In this document: one piece after another, positions 1 through 8,082 of the stretch | Numbering within the stretch: the first letter of the stretch is position 1 | Layout of the letters: every line of letters begins with the position of its first letter | Assembly (NCBI RefSeq): GCF_007489275.1 | Contig: NZ_VLNR01000053.1 | Location: 1-47,457 of the forward strand | Direction: 5' to 3' | Length of the DNA: 47,457 nt | Origin: Aquimarina algiphila | GTDB lineage: Bacteria; Bacteroidota; Bacteroidia; Flavobacteriales; Flavobacteriaceae | The notes under the pieces: model-generated | What the model was told of the DNA's origin: nothing | Seen by the model: the letters and a program-made list of their open reading frames with translations, nothing else | Databases searched by the model: none | Position numbers and translations under genes: made by a program

Positions 1-20
1 TGGATAATTCGGTTTGATTT

Positions 21-139
21 GTGCCACTGATTTCGGAGCTATAGTGCCAGTAATTTCAGTTCAAACTGTGCCACTTTTTACAGTTCGAATTGTGCCAATG
101 TAAATTGAGTCGAGTTAATTTCGGTTCTAATTGTGCCAC
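21..139 (+). repeat. Left-end transposase-binding repeats of the IS21 element
   Basis: The hexamer GTGCCA occurs five times on the plus strand, starting at 21, 44, 68, 92 and 133. The first four are spaced 23-24 bp, about two helical turns, which suits several transposase protomers bound on one face of the DNA. Several copies are followed by a short TTTC-like stretch. The assignment as IstA binding sites is by analogy with other IS21 ends. Confidence 0.7.
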
Positions 140-159
140 ATTTCGGTATAGCTCAATGG

Positions 160-174
160 CCACTAAGAGAGATC
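160..174 (+). repeat. Subterminal inverted repeat, left copy
   Basis: CCACTAAGAGAGATC at 160-174 is matched exactly by its reverse complement at 2550-2564, just inside the right-end repeats. It lies between the binding repeats and the istA start. It may be an extra transposase contact or a remnant of a longer terminal repeat. An alternative 21-codon frame (156-221, basic peptide) runs through it and overlaps the istA start, but there is no reason to call it a gene. Confidence 0.6.
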
Positions 175-204
175 AAGTAATACCTTATCGCCCAAAAAAG
201 CGAT

Positions 205-1758
205 ATGGCAAACACACTTGATCCTATGGATTTAAAACAAATTATTACCCTACATTTAGACCGTTCCAGTAATCGGGAGATAGCAGAAACCCTGAGTATT
301 TCTCGTAATACTGTAAACAATTACATTCGCTTATTCAAAGCCAGTGATTATACCTATAAAGAGCTGTTGTCTTTTGATATAGGTAAATTAGAATCGCTTT
401 TTCCTTCTCGTACTACGATAAACAATCCTAGATATGACGAATTGATGCGTTATTTAGAGGACATCAATAAAGCCCGTCATCATCCTGGATTTACTTTTTT
501 ATATCATTACCAGCAGTATGCTAGCCAGGCTGATAATCCTTATGGATATACTCAGTTTTTAGAGCATTATCGAAGAAAATATAAAATAGTAAAAGGCTCG
601 ATGAAATTGGAGCATCAGGCGGGTAAAGAAATGTTTATTGATTATGCAGGTAAAAAACTTCAAATAGTAGATAAAACAACTGGAGAAGTTATCGATGTGG
701 AAGTTTTTGTAGCGATTCTACCTCATAGTCAGTATACTTATGTAGAAGCTTGCATGAGCCAAAAACGCGAAGATTTGATCAGATGTAGTGAAAATGCGTT
801 GCATTTTTATGGAGGAGTTCCTAAAGCCATTGTATCGGATAATCTAAAATCTGCTGTTACTAGATCCAGTAAATATGAAGCACAAATCAATCGTAGTTTT
901 AAGGATTTTGCCAGGCATTATAATTGTGTCATTAACCCTACCCGAAGCTATTCCCCACAAGATAAAGCATTGGTTGAAAATGCAGTACACCTAGCGTATC
1001 AACGTATCTATTACCCACTTGGGGAGATGACTTTTTTCTCACTGGAAGAATTAAACAAAGAGATACGGATGTTATTAGAAAAATATAATAGTCTGCTTTT
1101 TAAAAGAAAACAAGCCAGTCGCTTAGAACTCTTTCAATCTGTAGAGAGAGCATACTTAAAACCATTGCCTAACAGCAAGTATGAGTTAAAAGAATACCGA
1201 AGGGCCAAAGTTCAAAAAATAGGCTATGTTTACTTTTCTCCGGATAAAACCTACTATAGCGTTCCTTACCGATATATCGGAAAAGAAACTACCATTCACT
1301 ATACATCTTCTTTAGTAGAAGTATACTACAATCATCAGCGTATTGCCTCTCACTCTCGTAATCCTTCCAAAGGTGCTTATAACACCAACAAAGATCATTT
1401 GAGTAGTACTCATAAACACTATAGTGAGTGGAATCCTGAGTATTTTAAAAACAAAGCTGCTAAGTATGGTACTGCTGTAGCAGCTTGTGTGGAGCAAATT
1501 ATAGCCAAGGTTGATTACCCAGAAATAGGATATAAAAGAGCTATGGGAGTTATACAATTACATAAGTTATACGGAGCTGAACGATTAGATAATGCGTGCA
1601 AAAGAGCGTTACAAGCTGATGTTGTAGGATACCGAAGAATCGAAAATATATTAAAGAATAAACTAGATCAAAGCACCTTGTTTATGCAAGAGGAAGAGCA
1701 AGAACAATCGCATATCCCAAAACATCAAAATATCCGGGGAGCATCTAATTATCAATAA
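205..1758 (+). CDS. istA: IS21 family transposase IstA
   Basis: This 517-residue DDE transposase cuts and joins the ends of the element. An N-terminal helix-turn-helix (about residues 20-46, with the pattern SNREIAETLSISRNTV) recognises DNA. The RNase H-fold core shows the first Asp in FIDYAG (D146), the second in VSDNLK (D212) and the Glu in ALVENA (E258), so the catalytic triad is complete. Length matches family members (about 500-520). The start ATG at 205 was kept because the helix-turn-helix begins close behind it. istB follows at once, consistent with co-transcription and coupling. Confidence 0.95.
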   Translation: MANTLDPMDLKQIITLHLDRSSNREIAETLSISRNTVNNYIRLFKASDYTYKELLSFDIGKLESLFPSRTTINNPRYDELMRYLEDINKARHHPGFTFLYHYQQYASQADNPYGYTQFLEHYRRKYKIVKGSMKLEHQAGKEMFIDYAGKKLQIVDKTTGEVIDVEVFVAILPHSQYTYVEACMSQKREDLIRCSENALHFYGGVPKAIVSDNLKSAVTRSSKYEAQINRSFKDFARHYNCVINPTRSYSPQDKALVENAVHLAYQRIYYPLGEMTFFSLEELNKEIRMLLEKYNSLLFKRKQASRLELFQSVERAYLKPLPNSKYELKEYRRAKVQKIGYVYFSPDKTYYSVPYRYIGKETTIHYTSSLVEVYYNHQRIASHSRNPSKGAYNTNKDHLSSTHKHYSEWNPEYFKNKAAKYGTAVAACVEQIIAKVDYPEIGYKRAMGVIQLHKLYGAERLDNACKRALQADVVGYRRIENILKNKLDQSTLFMQEEEQEQSHIPKHQNIRGASNYQ

Positions 1759-1786
1759 AAAAATGTATCACTTAAATTTTATAACA

Positions 1787-2524
1787 ATGAATGCAAATCA
1801 GACTATCGAAAAACTAAAAGCAATGCGACTCTCAGCCATGGCAGAACTACACTACAATCAACTAAAAGATAATCGAGTAGAAACACATACTGCAGATCAG
1901 TATCTGGCATTACTGACCGATCACCAATGGGAAGATCGACAAAACAGAAAAATCGAAAGATTACTTCTACAAGCTAATTTTAAGCAAAGGGCAACTATGG
2001 CAGATATTGACTATACACAAAGCCGTAACCTGGACAAGAATATGTTTGAACGCCTAGCAACCTTAGATTTTATATCCAGAAAAGAAAATATCATTATAAC
2101 AGGAGCTTCTGGGGTAGGTAAAAGCTATCTAGCACAAGCATTAGGACATCAAGGATGTATGATGAAATACAAAACCATATACACCAATACCGCTAGATTA
2201 CTCAAAAAACTAAAACTTAGTAAAGTAGATGGGACATATCTTAAAGAACTTGCAAAACTCCTAAAAGCCGATATCCTAATCTTTGATGATTTTGGATTAC
2301 AGAGTTTTGATAATCATGCTAGAGAAGCCATTATGGATATTATCGATGACAGGTATAATAAAAAATCAACAATCATAGTATCGCAAATACCAGTGTCTGC
2401 TTGGTATGATATTATTGGAGAAGGAACCATTGCCGATGCCATACTAGACAGAATTGTAAACTCATCACATCGTATTAATCTTGTGGGGGAATCATTAAGA
2501 AAAGGAAAAATTAAAAAGGACTAA
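1787..2524 (+). CDS. istB: IS21 helper ATPase IstB
   Basis: IstB is the AAA+ ATPase that selects target DNA and stimulates the IstA transposase. The P-loop GASGVGKS is at about residues 106-113 and the Walker B stretch LIFDDFG lies about 60 residues later. The frame is open from an ATG at 1763, but the ATG at 1787 gives the more typical N-terminus (MNANQTIEKL) and a usual length of 245 residues, so I chose it. It lies directly downstream of istA, and its stop is followed within 30 nt by the right-end repeats of the element. Confidence 0.93.
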   Translation: MNANQTIEKLKAMRLSAMAELHYNQLKDNRVETHTADQYLALLTDHQWEDRQNRKIERLLLQANFKQRATMADIDYTQSRNLDKNMFERLATLDFISRKENIIITGASGVGKSYLAQALGHQGCMMKYKTIYTNTARLLKKLKLSKVDGTYLKELAKLLKADILIFDDFGLQSFDNHAREAIMDIIDDRYNKKSTIIVSQIPVSAWYDIIGEGTIADAILDRIVNSSHRINLVGESLRKGKIKKD

Positions 2525-2549
2525 TAACAAAATTTAACTATTATTGCAA

Positions 2550-2611
2550 GATCTCTCTTAGTGGCACCATTTGACCGAAATAGGTGGCACAGTCACTCCG
2601 AAATAGCCACA
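2550..2611 (-). repeat. Right end of the IS21 element
   Basis: This contains GTGGCAC at 2561 and 2584 (23 bp apart), the inverse of the left-end GTGCCAC repeats, and the matching 15-bp subterminal inverted repeat at 2550-2564. The outer part, read on the minus strand, aligns with the first 20 bases of the window with one indel. Confidence 0.65.
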
Positions 2612-2853
2612 TATTACCAAAAAACAAGTCTTCTGTATAAAATTTTGATAGTGATCTATATCCTAAATTAATAGATTTATCTATAGAGTTTTTTTTCTGA
2701 TCATAGGATTTAAAAATTTACAAGAGCCTTTAAGTTTTATAGGTTGTCTTATAAACTTTATGTGATAGTGTATAACTGTTTTAAAAACAGGTTTTAAGCC
2801 AATGTAGTTGAAGATAAATAAACCATAGGTTTAAAAAATGTATTCTTCTTTAT
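2612..2853. other. Intergenic region between IS21 right end and the first AraC gene
   Basis: No gene seen. A weak AT-rich hairpin (arms near 2732-2740 and 2751-2758) could lie in the 3' region of the minus-strand gene ending at 2854. Nothing else stands out. Confidence 0.4.
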
Positions 2854-3987
2854 TCATATAAGATTTGCTCTCTTGCGATATTCGGTTGGAGTCACATTTG
2901 CATATTTTTTGAATGCCGTATTAAAAGATGATTTAGAATTAAAACCTACTTCATATAAAATTTCTAATATGGTGAGCTGTTTTTTTGAAGGATCTTTTAG
3001 AATATTCATAGCATGATGTATGCGATACTCATTTATAAAATCAAAAAAATGCTGGTTAAGATGATGATTAATTAATACAGATAATTCTCTGGAAGGGATA
3101 TGTATTTGTTCTGCTAAATTTTGAATGGTTAACGTAGGGTTTAGGTAGGGGTGTTTTTCGAGCATATATGTTTTTAGAAGATTAATCTGTTTTTGTATAG
3201 ACTCATCGATAATTTTATTGATTGTCGAAGATGACTCATTAATAGTAATAAGGTTATTTACAGATTTTAGATTAGAATCAATTCCTCTAAAAATTTTGGG
3301 ATTATAAAGCCCTTTTAATATAATCCAGCATATAAAACCTAATAAGAGTAGTGTTATAATAATTTTCGTAACATGAAGAGATTGTATATCTGTACTAAAA
3401 GCTCTAAATACATTTTTAAAAATCCCAAAACCAAGAACAATACTAATCAATATGTTAAGCTGAAACAACCATTTGTAGATATCGGTGTTTGCTTGAGAGT
3501 AATTCTCCAAAAATATCTTTTTGGCTTTATATAATATAATAAATATTGCTATGATATATATTAAAAATTGAATATGAATGGCGGTAATAAAAATTCCTTT
3601 TTCATATGTTTCACCTCCCAGATATGATACTATAGTTTGATGATCAATGAGGTTCGGAAAAAAAAGAATGGTTATCAGAACAAATGGGATACTATGTAAT
3701 AAATGTTTGTATTGTAATTTAAAATCAGCATATAACATAGAAAGAACATATAAAAAAAGAAATGGACTCTGTAAAAAGCTAATATTATCTCTTAATACGT
3801 CAATTACAGGATGAGTATCAATATAAAATTCATAGAAAAACACACTTATTTCTGTAGCAATAGCTATTAAAAAACACCCAATAAAAACGTTACTTAATTT
3901 ATTTGTAGTCTTTACTGTAAATAAAAAGAATGCAAAGAAAAAAGAAATAAAAATAATGATTAAAGTTATGGATGATAAATAGTTCAT
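2854..3987 (-). CDS. Membrane-anchored AraC-family regulator (first copy)
   Basis: This is a 377-residue protein with two halves. Residues 1 to about 230 form roughly seven hydrophobic segments, and the C-terminal ~100 residues are an AraC-type double helix-turn-helix, with the usual pattern ILEILYEVGFNSKSSFNTAF near the end. The architecture suggests a regulator that senses a signal in or at the inner membrane and binds DNA on the cytoplasmic side; this is common in Bacteroidota, but the ligand is unknown. It is a close paralogue of the gene at 4016-5164, 28 nt upstream in the transcription direction; the last 90 residues are nearly identical while the membrane parts differ more. The two are probably co-transcribed. 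Confidence 0.85.
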   Translation of the reverse strand: MNYLSSITLIIIFISFFFAFFLFTVKTTNKLSNVFIGCFLIAIATEISVFFYEFYIDTHPVIDVLRDNISFLQSPFLFLYVLSMLYADFKLQYKHLLHSIPFVLITILFFPNLIDHQTIVSYLGGETYEKGIFITAIHIQFLIYIIAIFIILYKAKKIFLENYSQANTDIYKWLFQLNILISIVLGFGIFKNVFRAFSTDIQSLHVTKIIITLLLLGFICWIILKGLYNPKIFRGIDSNLKSVNNLITINESSSTINKIIDESIQKQINLLKTYMLEKHPYLNPTLTIQNLAEQIHIPSRELSVLINHHLNQHFFDFINEYRIHHAMNILKDPSKKQLTILEILYEVGFNSKSSFNTAFKKYANVTPTEYRKRANLI

Positions 3988-4015
3988 AGACTTTGAAACC
4001 TTAGATTATTTGGTT

Positions 4016-5164
4016 CTATACATGATTTGTTTTTTTACGATATTCTGTTGGAGTTACATTTGCATATTTTTTGAACGCTGTATTAAAAGATGATTTGGAG
4101 TTAAAACCTACTTCGTATAAAATTTCCAGAATAGTAAATTGTTTTTTTGTAGGATTTTGTAAAATATCTTTGGCATGTTGAATGCGATATTCGTTTACAA
4201 AATCAAAAAAATGTTGATTAAGATGATGATTAATCAAAATAGAAACTTCTCGTACTGGTAGCTGTAAATCATCTGCCAAATTTTGAATAGTTAACGTAGG
4301 ATTTAAATACGGTTTTTGGTCAAGCATGTGTGCTCTTAATCTCTGTATTTGCTGTTTGACTTCTTCACCCTCTTTATGTTCAATAGGTATTTCTTCCTTG
4401 GCGATAATATTCTCGACGGGCTTTAACTTAGAATCAATTCGTCTAAAAAATTCAGGATGATAAAGTACTTTTAAAATCAACCAACATATAAAACATAATA
4501 CCAGAAAAGCCATGATGATGCGCACTATATTTACAGTATCAAAATCATCATTGATAAATTTGAATATGGTCTTTCCTGTACTAAAAGCAAATAAAATTAT
4601 AGAAATGATATTTAATTGAAATAACCATTTATGTTTTGCGGTAGTAGCATTAGAGAAATTCTCAAGCATCACTTTTTTGGATTTTTTCAAAACAATGAAG
4701 ATGGCAACAATGTAAATTATAACTTGAATATGACCTATTATTATTGAAAATAAAACTTCTGGATTATCAAGATAAGTTTCAAAAAAAGAATTTCGAGCTT
4801 CAGTATTTGATAAATAAAATCGCGGCATAAAAACCAAAGTGCTTACCAGAAAAGGAATAGCATGTAATAAGTGTATGCGCTTAATTTTAAAGTCACTATA
4901 GATTACTGATAATACAAAAAGGTACTCTAGTGGGCTAGAAAGTAATGGAAGATCCATTCTTAACATTTCTAACACCATTGGCATATCAATAAATATATGG
5001 TAAAAAAAAGAGCTAATATCAATGGCAATGATAATAAGAAAAGCAGCAATAAGGCGGTTACTGGTTTTATTTTCTGTTTTTACTGTAAATAAGAAAATAG
5101 AAAACAGGGATGATATAAAGACTATCATAAAACTAATAACACTTAGAATGGCATAGTTATCCAT
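4016..5164 (-). CDS. Membrane-anchored AraC-family regulator (second copy)
   Basis: This 382-residue protein has the same design as its neighbour at 2854-3987: an N-terminal membrane domain of about seven hydrophobic segments, a charged linker (about residues 245-275, rich in Glu and Lys), then an AraC-type DNA-binding domain beginning at the shared PYLNPTLTIQNLA motif. It is the promoter-proximal gene of the pair. The strong match to its neighbour indicates tandem duplication followed by divergence of the membrane half and linker. The targets cannot be named from sequence; a membrane sensor that is also a DNA-binding protein would act on DNA near the membrane. Confidence 0.85.
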   Translation of the reverse strand: MDNYAILSVISFMIVFISSLFSIFLFTVKTENKTSNRLIAAFLIIIAIDISSFFYHIFIDMPMVLEMLRMDLPLLSSPLEYLFVLSVIYSDFKIKRIHLLHAIPFLVSTLVFMPRFYLSNTEARNSFFETYLDNPEVLFSIIIGHIQVIIYIVAIFIVLKKSKKVMLENFSNATTAKHKWLFQLNIISIILFAFSTGKTIFKFINDDFDTVNIVRIIMAFLVLCFICWLILKVLYHPEFFRRIDSKLKPVENIIAKEEIPIEHKEGEEVKQQIQRLRAHMLDQKPYLNPTLTIQNLADDLQLPVREVSILINHHLNQHFFDFVNEYRIQHAKDILQNPTKKQFTILEILYEVGFNSKSSFNTAFKKYANVTPTEYRKKTNHV

Positions 5165-5305
5165 TTACAACTTACTTATTTATCTCTGTGATTTTTTGAT
5201 AGAAAATTTTTCTTGAGATCAAATATACCATAAAGTAGAATAAACCATAATAAATCCAAATCAAAATATAGTAAGATTAGAGTTCTAGTCAGTAATACAC
5301 CAATA

Positions 5306-5872
5306 TTAATGTATGATTATATCTTTCATGGCTCTATTGAGGCTGCGTAAAGTGATGCCTAAATAATCTGCTAAATCTTGTTTAGAGAGCATTTTGGATT
5401 CTTCGGAAGAAAAGGAAATTAATTTTTCTAGATTATATGCAATAGAATGAGATTGCTGCTGTGAAGCTCTTATAGCTGTATCTCGAACTTTATTAGACAA
5501 TGCTTTTAATAATAATAAATTAAATTCTGGTTGATCCTTTAGTAATGTATAAAAATCCTTTTGATCAATTTGATAAACAATAACTTCTGTCATTGCTTCT
5601 GCATTACAAAAACTGATAATGTCGTTTAATACTTCTAATTCTCCTAAAATTTCTCCTTTACTAAAAAATTCCTGAATAAAATCTCTTCCATTATCTTCAT
5701 TAACATAGCATTTTACAATACCGTGTTTGATAATAAAAATAGAAGAAACATGCTTTTCTTGAGTAATAATTTTTTCCCCTAAAGAATATTTCCTCTCTTT
5801 TATTATGGTTTCAGCAATAGGTATGGATAATTTGGAAAAGAAATCCAATAACTCTTTATCACTTCTAATCAT
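5306..5872 (-). CDS. Crp/Fnr-family transcriptional regulator
   Basis: This 188-residue protein has an N-terminal cyclic-nucleotide-binding-like beta-roll (about residues 20-130; GEKIITQEKHVSSIFIIKHG and FFSKGEILGELEVLN match the family) and a C-terminal helix-turn-helix (SKQDLADYLGITLRSLNRAM, about residues 159-180). The phosphate-binding Arg seen in true cAMP receptors is not evident, so the ligand is unclear, as in most Bacteroidota members. It is monocistronic, with 141 nt to the next gene downstream. Proteins of this type often control nearby stress or metabolic genes; the MBL-fold and nitroreductase genes lie just upstream on the same strand. Confidence 0.88.
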   Translation of the reverse strand: MIRSDKELLDFFSKLSIPIAETIIKERKYSLGEKIITQEKHVSSIFIIKHGIVKCYVNEDNGRDFIQEFFSKGEILGELEVLNDIISFCNAEAMTEVIVYQIDQKDFYTLLKDQPEFNLLLLKALSNKVRDTAIRASQQQSHSIAYNLEKLISFSSEESKMLSKQDLADYLGITLRSLNRAMKDIIIH

Positions 5873-5904
5873 TTGTATATACTTACTTCAATCTCTTTTT
5901 ATTA

Positions 5905-5912
5905 CAAAAATA
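5905..5912 (-). promoter_or_regulatory. Possible Bacteroidota -7 element for the Crp/Fnr gene
   Basis: Read on the minus strand this is TATTTTTG, a perfect match to the Bacteroidota -7 consensus TAnnTTTG, ending about 33 nt before the start codon at 5872. The nearest upstream TTG is only 14 nt away, shorter than the usual 19-20 nt spacing to a -33 element, so the call is weak. Confidence 0.3.
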
Positions 5913-5999
5913 GATAGGTTTATATGCAATATACTAAAGAAAAAAAAGGTAACAAATTTGATTAGTTAGCCTTGCTATATTCTATATATGATTCGTTGA

Positions 6000-6725
6000 T
6001 TATTCAAAAATTTTCACCTTAATTTCTTTATCAACAAGATTTTTGAAAGTGGTTACATCATTCGAATTCCCAAGTTCGTAGTGCATTGGTATCACAAAAT
6101 TGGGCTTAATGGTATTGACCATTTTTGCAGCTTCTTCAATGTTCATAGTCAAATTATCTCCCCCAACAGGAATCATTGCGATGTTAATGTTCTTTAAGTT
6201 TTTCATTTCGGGGATATAATCAGTATCACCGGCATGATAGATACGAATACCATTTTCCAAAGTCAATATAAAACCAACATTCTTTTTGGATTTTGGATGT
6301 GCTTTGATCCATAAAAACACATTTTTGGTATTATATGCGGCTATAGATTCACTAGTTATAGTATCTAAAATAATAACGCTTCCTGGTTTAACTTGTTTAA
6401 CCAAATAATTTTTTTTAGATAGTTTTTTAAAAACGCTTTTAGAACAGATAAGTATTGTTTCTGAAGTTGCTATTTGTTCTATTGTTTTTAAAGAGAAATG
6501 ATCTGGATGAGAATGAGTAATAAAAATATAATCTGCTTTCTCGGCATTAGTTACTTCTACAGGGTCTATATAAATTATTTTTTCTTTTGTTTTTATTTGA
6601 AAACTTGAAGGAAAAAAATCTGAGTTATTTACCTGGATTGCTCCCCAAGTGGTTATTCTGATATCATGCAATATGATGTTTTGAACTTCGGGATTTCTTT
6701 TGCTGCTTATTGTTACGTTTACCAT
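6000..6725 (-). CDS. MBL-fold metal-dependent hydrolase
   Basis: This 241-residue protein has the metallo-beta-lactamase fold. The metal-binding motif THSHPDHF is at residues 70-77 (H71, H73, D75, H76). D167 in HAGDTD and H215 near the end (IPMHYE) are candidates for the other metal ligands. It resembles the UPF0173/UlaG-like branch: small, cytoplasmic and of uncertain substrate. No signal peptide is visible. It stands between the Crp/Fnr and nitroreductase genes on the same strand, with gaps over 100 nt on each side, so it is probably transcribed alone. The specific reaction cannot be named. Confidence 0.85.
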   Translation of the reverse strand: MVNVTISSKRNPEVQNIILHDIRITTWGAIQVNNSDFFPSSFQIKTKEKIIYIDPVEVTNAEKADYIFITHSHPDHFSLKTIEQIATSETILICSKSVFKKLSKKNYLVKQVKPGSVIILDTITSESIAAYNTKNVFLWIKAHPKSKKNVGFILTLENGIRIYHAGDTDYIPEMKNLKNINIAMIPVGGDNLTMNIEEAAKMVNTIKPNFVIPMHYELGNSNDVTTFKNLVDKEIKVKIFE

Positions 6726-6841
6726 TGTGCAACTTTGAATTAATATAGCTAATAAACAAAAGATGTAATAAATTAATTACCTAGATTATAAACTACATCT
6801 TATAGATAATATGTTAATTTTAAATTTTTATATTCTATATT

Positions 6842-7870
6842 TTAAATAATAACATGATCAATAGAACGCCTTAATGATCTTGGGAGCTTAGGGCCATAAC
6901 CAAAACGAACCAATAGACTTATTTGTCCTTTTTCAATATTTAAATAATTTCCTAATTGTGTTTGTATTTTTGGTACTTCTACAGGTTGATTGATAAATGC
7001 ATGTTTTAACCCAAATGCAGTTGCTTGTAGTGCAAAACGTTGATAAGATCTGCCTGTATTAATCCAATTTTCTTTGGTGTTGTTTTGAGATGAGAATGCA
7101 ATTACTCCCGAGGAACTCTTTATGTGATCTATATATTTGTTGTTCTCTTTTTTGATATTATATCCATATGTAAAAAAAGCATTACCAATCCATGTAGGGA
7201 GAGTTTGGTTACCTGTAGCAGCAGAAAAAAGGCCATCACGATGTGATATTGCCGAAGATGTATTAAAGCGTAACCACTCTTTTAGCTTTTTTACAAAGGC
7301 TTTATCTTTCATTTGAAAAGTGTTAGCTTCAATTACATATTCCAAAATGTTTTTCAAATCCTTTTGATCGGTTGACAAAAATATAGATACATTATTACTT
7401 TGTGAAATATTCTCAAGTGTCTTCAATTGTTCAATAGGTACAGGTTTGTTATTGTATAGGGTTCGAGTACATTGTCTGTTGATAATTGCTTGAAATAGAA
7501 TAGATTTGGATACAGGATAAGGTTCGAAATTAATGAATATTGAATTACTTTTTTTCATATCTATAGATACATGCCCTTTAAGCCCATAAGCTTCAGCAGC
7601 TAATAACATATTTTCTGTAGCACAGCCTAAACTTGCAAATAGGTGGTGATTATTTGGATCTACAACAGGACACTCTCTGGTAAAATCTGGTAAGATAGTA
7701 ATACAATCAGATGTAATTTTAAAACGCCAGGGTTGGGTGTTATGACTATTTGCTGCTAATGTAGCATACCTAACTAACTCTCGCATGATATCTTGTCTAT
7801 TATCAATTTTATCTCTGGAATGTCTCCAGGTATCTAATACCAGGTGATTATAGGTTTGATCAGAATTCAT
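6842..7870 (-). CDS. Nitroreductase-family (Acg-like) protein
   Basis: This 342-residue protein resembles the Acg family of FMN-binding nitroreductase-like proteins. The N-terminal stretch ANSHNTQPWRF (about residues 35-45) is the flavin-contact signature, and the later NTGRSYQRFALQATAFGL is the second half of the fold. In Acg from Mycobacterium a flavin-sequestering role has been proposed, so enzyme activity should not be assumed. It is transcribed away from the beta-lactamase-like gene at 8083, with a perfect 14-bp palindrome in the shared upstream region. Confidence 0.8.
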   Translation of the reverse strand: MNSDQTYNHLVLDTWRHSRDKIDNRQDIMRELVRYATLAANSHNTQPWRFKITSDCITILPDFTRECPVVDPNNHHLFASLGCATENMLLAAEAYGLKGHVSIDMKKSNSIFINFEPYPVSKSILFQAIINRQCTRTLYNNKPVPIEQLKTLENISQSNNVSIFLSTDQKDLKNILEYVIEANTFQMKDKAFVKKLKEWLRFNTSSAISHRDGLFSAATGNQTLPTWIGNAFFTYGYNIKKENNKYIDHIKSSSGVIAFSSQNNTKENWINTGRSYQRFALQATAFGLKHAFINQPVEVPKIQTQLGNYLNIEKGQISLLVRFGYGPKLPRSLRRSIDHVII

Positions 7871-7970
7871 AGAGTATGTTGTTCTTTCTTTAATAATCTC
7901 TTATTGGAGTAGATAGCATTAGGTACGTTTTTATTGAAAACTAAAATAAAGCTTAGAACAAACGATTAAA

Positions 7971-7984
7971 ATGATAATTATCAT
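7971..7984. promoter_or_regulatory. Perfect palindrome, candidate operator (Fur-like core)
   Basis: ATGATAATTATCAT is a perfect 14-bp palindrome located 100 nt from both divergent start codons (7870 minus, 8083 plus). It resembles the GATAAT/ATTATC half-sites of Fur-family boxes. AT-rich palindromes also arise by chance in such DNA, so this is only a candidate operator. Confidence 0.35.
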
Positions 7985-8082
7985 AGAATCAGATATATGT
8001 AGATATTGTTAAAATATTTTAGGTTAAAGACTGTAACAGTTTTTTTAAAAAGCTATCTTTAAAAGCACGCTAACTCACAAAA

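Larger units (their letters stand above)
1..2611 (+). mobile_element. IS21-family insertion sequence
   Basis: The element holds istA and istB in the usual order, 4 nt apart by the longest istB frame, flanked by multiple short GTGCCA repeats that point inward from both ends. This is the organisation known for IS21 elements, whose transposase binds several subterminal repeats. The right end is placed at the CA of position 2611 because the reverse complement there (TGTGGCTATTTCGG) resembles the left tip (TGGATAATTCGG). The left tip may be base 1 or lie slightly outside the window, so no target duplication can be checked. Both genes are full length, so the copy may be active. Confidence 0.88.

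Noticed and set aside
21..139. Regularly spaced GTGCCA repeats as a CRISPR-like array
   Set aside because: The repeats are only 6-7 bp, flank istA and match inverted copies at 2561-2590, so they are the binding sites of an IS21 element.
156..221. A 21-codon basic peptide ahead of istA
   Set aside because: It overlaps istA out of frame and runs through the subterminal repeat; nothing supports translation.
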